Source: Candidatus Cloacimonadota bacterium
GTDB taxonomy: Bacteria; Cloacimonadota; Cloacimonadia; Cloacimonadales; TCS61
Assembly: GCA_027064945.1 (NCBI GenBank)
Contig: JAMOPB010000208.1
Span: 1-12,889, forward strand
Direction: 5' to 3'
DNA length: 12,889 bases
The notes below the pieces were generated by a model. It ran no database searches, was not told the DNA's origin, and worked only from the letters and a program-made list of their open reading frames with translations. How positions within the stretch are numbered: the stretch's first letter is position 1; every line of letters begins with the position of its first letter. The translations under genes and the position numbers were made by a program. Shown in pieces: positions 7,098-12,889 of the stretch.

Positions 7098-7952
7098 TTA
7101 ATTAATCGCGGCAGCACCGGAAGAAATTTCAATAATCTCTTTGGTAATTCCGGCTTGCCTGATTCTATTATAGCTCAAACTCAATTCATCAATCAATTCA
7201 GCAGCATTTTCTGTAGCGCTATCCATAGCTGTCATTCTGGCGCCCTGTTCAGCAGCAGAAGATTCAAGCATGATACGCCACAATTCTACATCAATATATT
7301 TATTGGCTAATTCAGCCACTAAAGTTTCTTCATCAGGTTCACATTCAAAACTTCCATTGAATTTATCAGCATCAAGTTCTTCCGGAATAATGGGAAGTAG
7401 CTGCTTAACCACAATATCCTGCTGAATTGCGGATTTGAATTCATTGTATATTACATCTATTTTCCCATACCCTTCAGATAGGAAAAGATTCATTACAAAT
7501 TCACCTACTTGCTTGGAAATAGAAAAATCCATTTCATTAAAAAGATTAATATATTTGTTAATAATATTTGAGCTTATTTTCTTTATTGCGTCATAACCTT
7601 TTCTTCCCAAACAGATTACATCAGTTTCGGGATTATCAGCAATATATTCTTTGGCTTTTTTAATGATATTAGAATTAAAAGCTCCGCATAATCCTTTATC
7701 AGAAGTTACCACAATCAATGCAGTACGTGTTTTGTCTTTGGAATCTTGCATCACTTCGTGTTCAATATCTCTATTTCTAGCCCTAATTTGGCGTAACATA
7801 GAATTGATATGATTTGCATATGGTCGCGCTTGTATAATACCATCTTGAGAACGACGTAGCTTTGCTGCTGCAACCATTTTCATAGCATTAGTAATTTGCT
7901 TAGTATTTTTAATACTATCAATTCTTGTTTTTATATCTCTGATATTTGCCAC
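7098..7952 (-). CDS. atpG: F-type ATP synthase gamma subunit
   Basis: 284 residues. The N-terminal helix carries the conserved block TNAMKMVAAAKLRR (21-34) and the C-terminal helix the block RQAGITKEIIEISSGAAA, the two regions forming the coiled coil inside the alpha3beta3 head. Gamma is the rotating shaft that couples c-ring rotation to catalysis. Starts at GTG 7952 with GAGG 4 nt upstream; this gives the usual N-terminus (Met-Ala-Asn-Ile-Arg). It follows atpA after a 38-nt gap. Confidence 0.97.
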   Translation of the reverse strand: MANIRDIKTRIDSIKNTKQITNAMKMVAAAKLRRSQDGIIQARPYANHINSMLRQIRARNRDIEHEVMQDSKDKTRTALIVVTSDKGLCGAFNSNIIKKAKEYIADNPETDVICLGRKGYDAIKKISSNIINKYINLFNEMDFSISKQVGEFVMNLFLSEGYGKIDVIYNEFKSAIQQDIVVKQLLPIIPEELDADKFNGSFECEPDEETLVAELANKYIDVELWRIMLESSAAEQGARMTAMDSATENAAELIDELSLSYNRIRQAGITKEIIEISSGAAAIN

Positions 7953-7990
7953 AATACCTCTTTCACTATTCTTTATTTTGAATAGATAAT

Positions 7991-9490
7991 TTAAAATTTT
8001 GCAATTACTTTTTCACAGATTTTATGCATTTCCGCTTTGATTTCATCTGTGATTTTTCCCTTAATCATCTTATCGCAGAAAGCTTTGTATTCTGCATCTA
8101 ATAAGATGAAAAGATCTTCTTCTACTTGTTTCACATCTTCTTTTGCTATTTTATCAAGATAGCCTTCGTTAGCCATAAAGATAATAAAGATTTGCTTTTC
8201 AACCGGAAGCGGTGAGTATTGATCTTGTTTAAGAATTTCAATCAATCTTTCACCACGAGTAAGTTGTGCTTGAGTTGCTTTATCCAAATCGGAACCAAAT
8301 TTCGCAAAAGCTTCCAATTCTGCATATTGAGCCAAATCTAAACGAAGTTGACCTACAACACCTTTCATTGCCTTAATCTGAGCAGATCCACCTACACGAG
8401 ACACTGAAAGTCCCGCATTAATCGCAGGTCTTACTCCTGAATTAAATAATCTTGAGCCAAGATATATCTGACCATCTGTAATAGAAATTACGTTAGTAGG
8501 AATATAAGCAGAAATATCATCAGCTTGAGTTTCGATAATAGGCAAGGCAGTAAGAGAACCACCACCAAGTTTATCACTTAATTTAGCTGCACGTTCCAAT
8601 AAGCGTGAATGAAGATAGAAAACATCACCGGGATACGCTTCACGTCCCGGTGGACGGCGTAAGAGCAAAGAAAGTTCACGATAAGCAACAGCATGCTTGG
8701 AAAGATCATCATAAATAATTAATGCATGTTGCCCGCTATCACGGAAATATTCTCCCATTGATGCACCTGCATAAGGTGCTAAATATTGTAATGATGCAGC
8801 ATCTGAGGCAGAAGCTGTTACTACGATTGTATAATCCATTGCACCATTATGTTTCAAAGTATTTACTATTTTTGCTATAGAAGACTGCTTTTGTCCGATA
8901 GCAACATAGATACATACAACATCTGTATTTTTTTGATTTATAATTGTATCGATAGCGATTGCAGTCTTTCCGGTTTGGCGGTCGCCGATAATCAATTCAC
9001 GTTGACCACGACCGATAGGAATCATTGAGTCGATAGATTTCAACCCTGTTTGTAAAGGTTCAGTCACAGGTTGTCTTTGAATAATTCCCAAAGCTTTTCG
9101 TTCTACCGGTAAGTATTGTTCAGCTTTGATATCTCCTTTACCGTCAATAGGCATACCAAGACCGTTAACAACACGACCTAATAAATTTTTCCCTACGGGA
9201 ACCTGCAAGATTTTACCGGTTCTTTTGGCTGTGTCGCCTTCTTTGATTTTGCTTGTTTCACCAAAGATGATACAACCAACATTATCTTCTTCAAGGTTCA
9301 ATGCCATTCCCATTATATGACCCGGGAATTCGATCATTTCACCGGCCATTACATTTTCCATTCCATAAATTCTGGCAATACCGTCACCCACTTCAACCAC
9401 ACGACCGGTTTCTTGGATGTCAATTTCAAATTTGAAATCGTTAATTTTCGATTTCAGTATTGCACTTATTTCATCTGGTTGTATTTTCAT
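7991..9490 (-). CDS. atpA: F-type ATP synthase alpha subunit
   Basis: 499 residues, normal length. Walker A GDRQTGKT at 169-176, and the arginine finger R365 in SVSRVGGSAQ that reaches into the neighbouring beta catalytic site. The N-terminal beta-barrel begins near residue 26. Alpha holds three non-catalytic nucleotides and alternates with beta in the head. ATG 9490 has a GAGGAAAG ribosome site just upstream. It lies 29 nt after atpH. Confidence 0.99.
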   Translation of the reverse strand: MKIQPDEISAILKSKINDFKFEIDIQETGRVVEVGDGIARIYGMENVMAGEMIEFPGHIMGMALNLEEDNVGCIIFGETSKIKEGDTAKRTGKILQVPVGKNLLGRVVNGLGMPIDGKGDIKAEQYLPVERKALGIIQRQPVTEPLQTGLKSIDSMIPIGRGQRELIIGDRQTGKTAIAIDTIINQKNTDVVCIYVAIGQKQSSIAKIVNTLKHNGAMDYTIVVTASASDAASLQYLAPYAGASMGEYFRDSGQHALIIYDDLSKHAVAYRELSLLLRRPPGREAYPGDVFYLHSRLLERAAKLSDKLGGGSLTALPIIETQADDISAYIPTNVISITDGQIYLGSRLFNSGVRPAINAGLSVSRVGGSAQIKAMKGVVGQLRLDLAQYAELEAFAKFGSDLDKATQAQLTRGERLIEILKQDQYSPLPVEKQIFIIFMANEGYLDKIAKEDVKQVEEDLFILLDAEYKAFCDKMIKGKITDEIKAEMHKICEKVIAKF

Positions 9491-9519
9491 ACTTTCCTCA
9501 TTTTCAAGTTTTTTCTCTT

Positions 9520-10047
9520 CTACTTTAGTTTTCCAAGAAATTTCTGCAAGCTAGCTCTTACTGATGCATTGATCTGAGTAGATCCAGCATATACTTCGAA
9601 TCCACCAATAATACTAGGATCAATTTCTATTTCGACGATTATTTCTTTATCGAAGTATTTTGAAATTTTCTTTTTGATAGATTCAATAATTTCAGGTGTT
9701 TGTTCTTGAGCTAATTTCAGAATTACACGTTGTTTATTTTGCTCTACTAAGATAATTTCATCAATTTGATCAAGAATAGCAGGTAAAACAGCCACTCGTT
9801 GTTTTTTTACTAAGATTTGGAATAATGAGTACCAAAGCTTAGGATGATTTGTTTCCTTAGCAATTAAATCGGACATTTCCAATTTATCTTTACGGGTAAA
9901 TAAACGAGAATCCAATTTCTGCAAAATATCTGAGCTAAAGATCTTTTTTAATTGCTGCAAATCGGCCAATAATGAAGCATGATCTTCCTTTGGTAAATTA
10001 GCAACCAATGCTCTGGCATATCTTTGCGCGATTAATTTAGTTTTCAC
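9520..10047 (-). CDS. atpH: F-type ATP synthase delta subunit
   Basis: 175 residues. N-terminal helical bundle starting with the typical AQRYARAL (7-14), and a C-terminal domain with the IIGGFEVYAGSTQINASVRA pattern near 146-165, where delta proteins bind the b dimer. Delta caps the top of the alpha3beta3 head and ties it to the peripheral stalk. GTG start at 10047 has AGAGG 6 nt upstream and overlaps the end of atpF by 11 nt, so the two are likely translationally coupled. Confidence 0.95.
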   Translation of the reverse strand: MKTKLIAQRYARALVANLPKEDHASLLADLQQLKKIFSSDILQKLDSRLFTRKDKLEMSDLIAKETNHPKLWYSLFQILVKKQRVAVLPAILDQIDEIILVEQNKQRVILKLAQEQTPEIIESIKKKISKYFDKEIIVEIEIDPSIIGGFEVYAGSTQINASVRASLQKFLGKLK

Positions 10048-10519
10048 GTTTAGCCTCTTCTGCCAACAATTTCTTAATTATCTTTTTATCTTCCTTAAGA
10101 GATTCCGACATAAATTTTGCTGCTAATTCTGAAACCATTTCAGCAAGTTCATTGCTTAGTTCATTTACAGCTTTGTGTTTTTCTTGTTCGAGCAATTTTT
10201 CCGTATCACTTAAGATCCTTTTTTCTCTTTCCATAGCAGATTTAACAATTTCAGAAGCTTGTTTTTCCGCTTGTTTTTCTGCTTGTTTCTTAAGAGCTCT
10301 GATCTCTTCAGATGATTTTTTTAATTCGTCTTGTTTTTGCAATTCATAATTTTTTGCTTCTTCTCGAGCTTGTTTTGCTGCATCCATATCTTCTGATATT
10401 TCTTGCTTTCTTTTTGTCAAAAATTCATTAATTGGCTTATATAAAAGCTTGTTTAGAACTATTAGCAAAACTACAAAATTCAATATTACGAGAATAAGAG
10501 TATAATCTATACTAATCAT
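10037..10519 (-). CDS. atpF: F-type ATP synthase b subunit
   Basis: 160 residues. One N-terminal membrane segment (about 5-24) followed by the KPINEFLTKRK junction and a long, highly charged helix to the end, the form of the dimeric b stalk. Only one b gene is visible, so a b homodimer is expected. ATG 10519 has GGAG 5 nt upstream. It is separated from the upstream c gene by 60 nt that contain a terminator-like hairpin, and its 3' end overlaps atpH. Confidence 0.96.
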   Translation of the reverse strand: MISIDYTLILVILNFVVLLIVLNKLLYKPINEFLTKRKQEISEDMDAAKQAREEAKNYELQKQDELKKSSEEIRALKKQAEKQAEKQASEIVKSAMEREKRILSDTEKLLEQEKHKAVNELSNELAEMVSELAAKFMSESLKEDKKIIKKLLAEEAKREN

Positions 10520-10533
10520 TTTTTCTCCAATCT

Positions 10534-10558
10534 AAAAATTGAGAGCATTTTACTCTCA
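10534..10558 (-). terminator. Terminator-like hairpin between the c-subunit gene and atpF (possible attenuator)
   Basis: On the minus strand TGAGAG and CTCTCA (10558-10553 and 10545-10540) form a 6-bp stem with a 7-nt loop, followed by ATTTTT. Short and inside an operon, so at most a partial terminator or an RNA-processing or stability element. It lies just after the two c genes, whose products are needed in higher copy than b. Confidence 0.5.
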
Positions 10559-10579
10559 TACAATATCGACGCTTCCTTA

Positions 10580-10825
10580 TTAGGTTGAGAAGATTAATAA
10601 AAGAGCAATTACAAGTGAATAGATACCTGTTGATTCTGATACAGCCTGACCCACAAGCATAGTTCTGGTAATCAAACTGGCATTCTCAGGAGATTTAGCT
10701 ATACCTTCACAAGCTTTTCCTGCTACAAATCCTTCACCAACTCCTGGACCTAATGCGCCCATTCCCATACAAATTCCAGCACCTAAAAGCGCTGCTGCTC
10801 TAGCGATTGCTTCTGCCATTTCCAT
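10580..10825 (-). CDS. atpE: F-type ATP synthase c subunit, single hairpin, two-carboxylate sodium-type site
   Basis: 81 residues, two membrane helices joined by a polar KSP loop (44-46, in place of the canonical RQP). Helix 1 has the Gly-rich packing motif and E31 in GVGEGF; helix 2 has E64 in GQAVSESTGIY (59-69), with Ser65 and Tyr69. The ES-T-G-I-Y set matches sodium-binding c subunits such as that of Ilyobacter tartaricus. A Glu in place of its Gln32 matches the two-carboxylate motif described for the Fusobacterium nucleatum ring. The subunit forms the membrane rotor turned by ion flow past AtpB. It follows a three-hairpin c gene by 40 nt. A very strong GGAGGA ribosome site 5 nt before ATG 10825 fits the high copy number needed. 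Sodium coupling is inferred from residues only. Confidence 0.96.
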   Translation of the reverse strand: MEMAEAIARAAALLGAGICMGMGALGPGVGEGFVAGKACEGIAKSPENASLITRTMLVGQAVSESTGIYSLVIALLLIFST

Positions 10826-10865
10826 AATATTCCTCCAGTTTTTTTATCTCTTAACTTAGTTTATT

Positions 10866-11618
10866 TTAAGATATGAATAACAGTAAAAAGGAAACAACTA
10901 ATGAATAAATTGCTGTACTTTCTGAAACAGCTGCTCCTAAAAACATAGTTCTCATAATCTCTTTTCTTTCTTTGGGAAATTTTCCCATCATCTCACTTGC
11001 TTTTCCTGCTACTATTCCAATTCCACTTCCCGGTCCCAAAGTTCCCAGTCCAATAGATAATCCTGCTCCTAATAATGAAACTGATTTTAAAATCATCATA
11101 CCTACTGTAGCATCGGCCGCTTGGTTTGGAACTGTGTATAATAATAATAAAGATACCACTAATGCGAAAATTGATGAAGTCTGTGCTAAAGCCTGACCAA
11201 TCAACATATTTCCCAAAATATCATTACTATGCTTTGGCATTCTACCGATAGATTTGCAAGCTTGACCACCTGCATAACCGGCACCAAATACAGGACCTAC
11301 AGCACCTAATCCCACTGCAATTCCTGATGCTAATAAGGCTGCTGCTTTTTGCCAGCCACCACCAGGTACAGCGAATCCACCAAATAGTAATAATAGGGCT
11401 ATTACTAAAGAAAATATCCCACCTGTCTCATCTACTGCTTGACCGATGAACATTGATCTCACTACAGAATCGCGTGATTCCGGCTGCTTGGTGATAGCTT
11501 TTACTGCTTCACCGGCTACATAGCCTTCACCTATTCCTGCTGCGATTGATGATACACTTACAGCGATACCGGCGCCTAAAAAAGCTGCTACTTGTATAAT
11601 TTCTACTGAATTTTCCAT
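10866..11618 (-). CDS. Triple-hairpin fused ATP synthase c subunit with unequal ion sites
   Basis: 250 residues made of three tandem c-type hairpins (about 1-82, 83-165, 166-250), six membrane helices in all. Each repeat has a Gly-rich first helix, a polar loop (KQP 44-46, RMP 126-128, KFP 214-216) and an ion-site second helix. Repeat 1 has both carboxylates, E31 and E64 (QAVDETGGIF). Repeat 2 has neither: A113 and Q146 (QALAQTSSIF). Repeat 3 has only E233 (AAVSESTAIY), with I200 at the other position. It should assemble in the membrane c-ring, either with the adjacent single-hairpin subunit or in an alternative ring. Starts 4 nt after the atpB stop with GGAG 7 nt before the ATG, in the normal atpE place. 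Fused c subunits are known in V/A-type rotors and in the Acetobacterium woodii hybrid ring (two hairpins). A three-hairpin version in an F-type operon is unusual. The frame is intact, with no sign of a pseudogene. Confidence 0.92.
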   Translation of the reverse strand: MENSVEIIQVAAFLGAGIAVSVSSIAAGIGEGYVAGEAVKAITKQPESRDSVVRSMFIGQAVDETGGIFSLVIALLLLFGGFAVPGGGWQKAAALLASGIAVGLGAVGPVFGAGYAGGQACKSIGRMPKHSNDILGNMLIGQALAQTSSIFALVVSLLLLYTVPNQAADATVGMMILKSVSLLGAGLSIGLGTLGPGSGIGIVAGKASEMMGKFPKERKEIMRTMFLGAAVSESTAIYSLVVSFLLLFIS

Positions 11619-11622
11619 TTTA

Positions 11623-12528
11623 TTACTCCGCTATTTCCACACCAATATAGGTGAGTGCCAACATTGTGAATACAAAAGCTTGAATTGTTCCTACAAATAT
11701 TCCAAAGAATAAGTTTAATCCAACTGGGAATAATAAATATTTCACTAATGAAGAAACAACCAGAATGATGATAGCTCCACCTAAAATATTACCAAAAAGA
11801 CGGAAGGAGATTGAAACAACTTTTGATACTTCTCCAACAATATCAAGTAAGAAAAGAGGATTCTCTATCGGATTCAGATAATTTCTGAAATGTCCCCATA
11901 TTCCCTTTACTTTGATTGCTGTTCCGTGAACTACCAAAATGGCAATTATTCCGATTCCAAGAGGAACATTTAAATTCCTTGTTGGTTCCATAAAACCGGG
12001 AATAGGAATTAATCCTATCATATTACTGAACCAAATAAATAAGAATATGGTAAGAATATATGGTGTGTAATAAGAATATGCTACACCTAATGTATCATTA
12101 ACAAATTCTTCAAAGAATGAGTACATCATCTCGAACAGTACTTGTGGTTTGGATGGTCTGTCGAATAATAACTTTTTGGTTGAAAATGCAATGAAAATCA
12201 TTAAAATATCAACAATCAAAAGAATTCTGATTAACATAAATGATTTGATTGCATTGTTTTTGCCAAAAACTTTCGCAAAGAAATTGTAAATTGCTTCGCT
12301 TCCCATCAGTTCACCAGGTTCTCCGCTTTCTTTCAGATATTCATCCGGTTGGAATTCTTCAGTGATTTTTTCCTGAAGATCTGCTGGTGCTTCCACATGC
12401 CTTGCTACAAATTTGCCGTTTTCAAAACCTATCTGAAGCTTTTTAGTTAAGCCTCCTGAAAGAATTAACAAAATCGCTTCAATCACGAAAAACAACAAAA
12501 ATACTCTTTTCAGAGATCCTTTTTTCAT
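11623..12528 (-). CDS. atpB: F-type ATP synthase a subunit, with N-terminal extension
   Basis: 301 residues. The essential stator Arg is R243 in ISFRLFGNILGG, and Q283 lies in the final GTIQAFVFTMLALTYIGVE helix, both on the c-ring face. The channel-forming part is about residues 97-300. Before it comes an extra N-terminal hydrophobic segment (9-25), signal-peptide- or anchor-like, and a polar, acidic stretch to about residue 95, longer than in Escherichia coli. This is probably periplasmic. The a subunit provides the two ion half-channels and works with both c proteins encoded next to it. First gene of the operon; ATG 12528 has AAGGA 6 nt upstream. No atpI or atpZ precedes it within 361 bp. 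Confidence 0.96.
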   Translation of the reverse strand: MKKGSLKRVFLLFFVIEAILLILSGGLTKKLQIGFENGKFVARHVEAPADLQEKITEEFQPDEYLKESGEPGELMGSEAIYNFFAKVFGKNNAIKSFMLIRILLIVDILMIFIAFSTKKLLFDRPSKPQVLFEMMYSFFEEFVNDTLGVAYSYYTPYILTIFLFIWFSNMIGLIPIPGFMEPTRNLNVPLGIGIIAILVVHGTAIKVKGIWGHFRNYLNPIENPLFLLDIVGEVSKVVSISFRLFGNILGGAIIILVVSSLVKYLLFPVGLNLFFGIFVGTIQAFVFTMLALTYIGVEIAE

Positions 12529-12889
12529 AATGCATCCTTAAGACTTTTATTATAATTTATAGTATGTACAAATTATGCTCGTTTTCCCTAGATTTCTCCT
12601 GGGTTTAGCATTTGGTAATATAATACCAGAGCCGATTATAGCACAACTCTTACTTACAAAATTTAAAATCTTTTGCAAATTCATTTTGTAGCAAAACATT
12701 GTCAAGATAAAATACCTGTCAAAAAGTTTATAAAATGAAGAAAGGAAAAGGGTTACTTGTGTAATTATGTTACGATTATCAGTTTAGGTTGTGGAAAATT
12801 GGTTTATTTTTTTTTAAATTAAATACTTAGATAGATATTTTCAATTATTAATCCGACAGAGTTTATTTTGTACTCTAATATCTTCTAAG
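12529..12889 (-). other. Upstream region of the ATP synthase operon; no supported gene
   Basis: 361 bp of AT-rich DNA. It holds a leader of roughly 100 nt before atpB, an extended -10 promoter (12643-12635), a small inverted repeat TGGTA/TACCA just past the predicted RNA start (about 12612-12627), and two TTGACA boxes on the minus strand at 12722-12717 and 12705-12700. Beyond that I see no frame with a ribosome site. A 15-codon open stretch on the minus strand ends at a TGA at 12841 and could be the tail of a gene outside the window, but it is too short to call. Confidence 0.6.
12635..12643 (-). promoter_or_regulatory. Extended -10 promoter of the ATP synthase operon
   Basis: Minus strand TGCTATAAT: a perfect TATAAT at 12640-12635 preceded by the TGN extension. 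The -35 at a 17-nt distance (AATTTT) is poor, which extended -10 promoters tolerate, and the upstream DNA is A/T-rich. RNA would start near 12628, leaving about 100 nt before the atpB ATG. This is the best sigma70-type match in the region; the two TTGACA boxes farther upstream lack good -10 partners. Confidence 0.6.

Noticed and set aside
10866..11618. Possibility that the triple-hairpin c gene is a recent tandem duplication or assembly artefact
   Set aside because: The three hairpins differ widely in sequence from each other and from the single c, so they are old repeats, and the reading frame is clean.
12588..12611. Seven-codon leader ORF (ATG to TAG) in the atp 5' leader
   Set aside because: No ribosome site in front of its ATG and no run of regulatory codons; likely chance.
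12790..12798. DnaA-box-like TTTTCCACA on the minus strand in AT-rich DNA
   Set aside because: One relaxed match only, with no cluster of boxes and no dnaA or dnaN nearby; not enough to propose an origin here.
12841..12888. Fifteen-codon open stretch ending in TGA on the minus strand at the right edge
   Set aside because: Too short to separate from chance in AT-rich DNA; no recognisable residues, and no clear terminator follows.

Overview
This is an AT-rich chromosomal window that looks like housekeeping DNA from a diderm (Gram-negative-type) bacterium. The outer-membrane evidence is an LptE-like LPS-assembly lipoprotein and a second lipoprotein. The ATP synthase rotor genes carry a sodium-type ion site, which points to an anaerobic or energy-limited lifestyle. 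I cannot place the phylum from sequence alone. A member of the FCB or Cloacimonadota-like lineages would fit, but that is a guess. I see no transposase, CRISPR array, tRNA or rRNA.

Left block (1-3079, minus strand): a tight operon reading lptE-like, rluB-like, ychF-like, then the N-terminus of an FtsK-type DNA translocase that runs off the left edge. Junctions are a 1-nt overlap, a 1-nt gap and a 17-nt gap. Divergent from it, on the plus strand (3211-3879), is a single gene joining an excisionase-type helix-turn-helix to a PTS EIIA (PtsN-like) domain. The space between these two units holds back-to-back TTGACA boxes and a small palindrome. At 3893-3951 the plus-strand gene meets a convergent minus-strand gene. 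This gap contains a strong two-way terminator and, right beside it, a perfect 16-bp palindrome identical to the canonical ParB-binding site parS. This suggests an origin-proximal location.

Middle (3952-5175, minus): a lipoprotein with a DUF4015/GH-like TIM-barrel domain. Its true start is probably a TTG at 5175, because the upstream sequence is the terminator of the ATP synthase operon.

Right block (5276-12528, minus): a complete F-type ATP synthase operon in the order atpB, triple-hairpin c, single-hairpin c, atpF, atpH, atpA, atpG, atpD, atpC. The unusual part is the rotor. Two adjacent c genes are present: a normal 81-residue c subunit with a two-carboxylate (Glu31/Glu64) sodium-type site, and a 250-residue protein made of three c hairpins in tandem. 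In the fused protein the first hairpin keeps both carboxylates, the middle one has lost both, and the third keeps only one. A hybrid c-ring with fewer ion sites than hairpins is therefore predicted. This recalls the mixed ring of Acetobacterium woodii, but with a three-hairpin subunit. The operon has a good extended -10 promoter upstream of atpB, a terminator-like hairpin between the c genes and atpF, and a strong terminator after atpC. The last 361 bp hold the operon leader and promoter and no supported gene.
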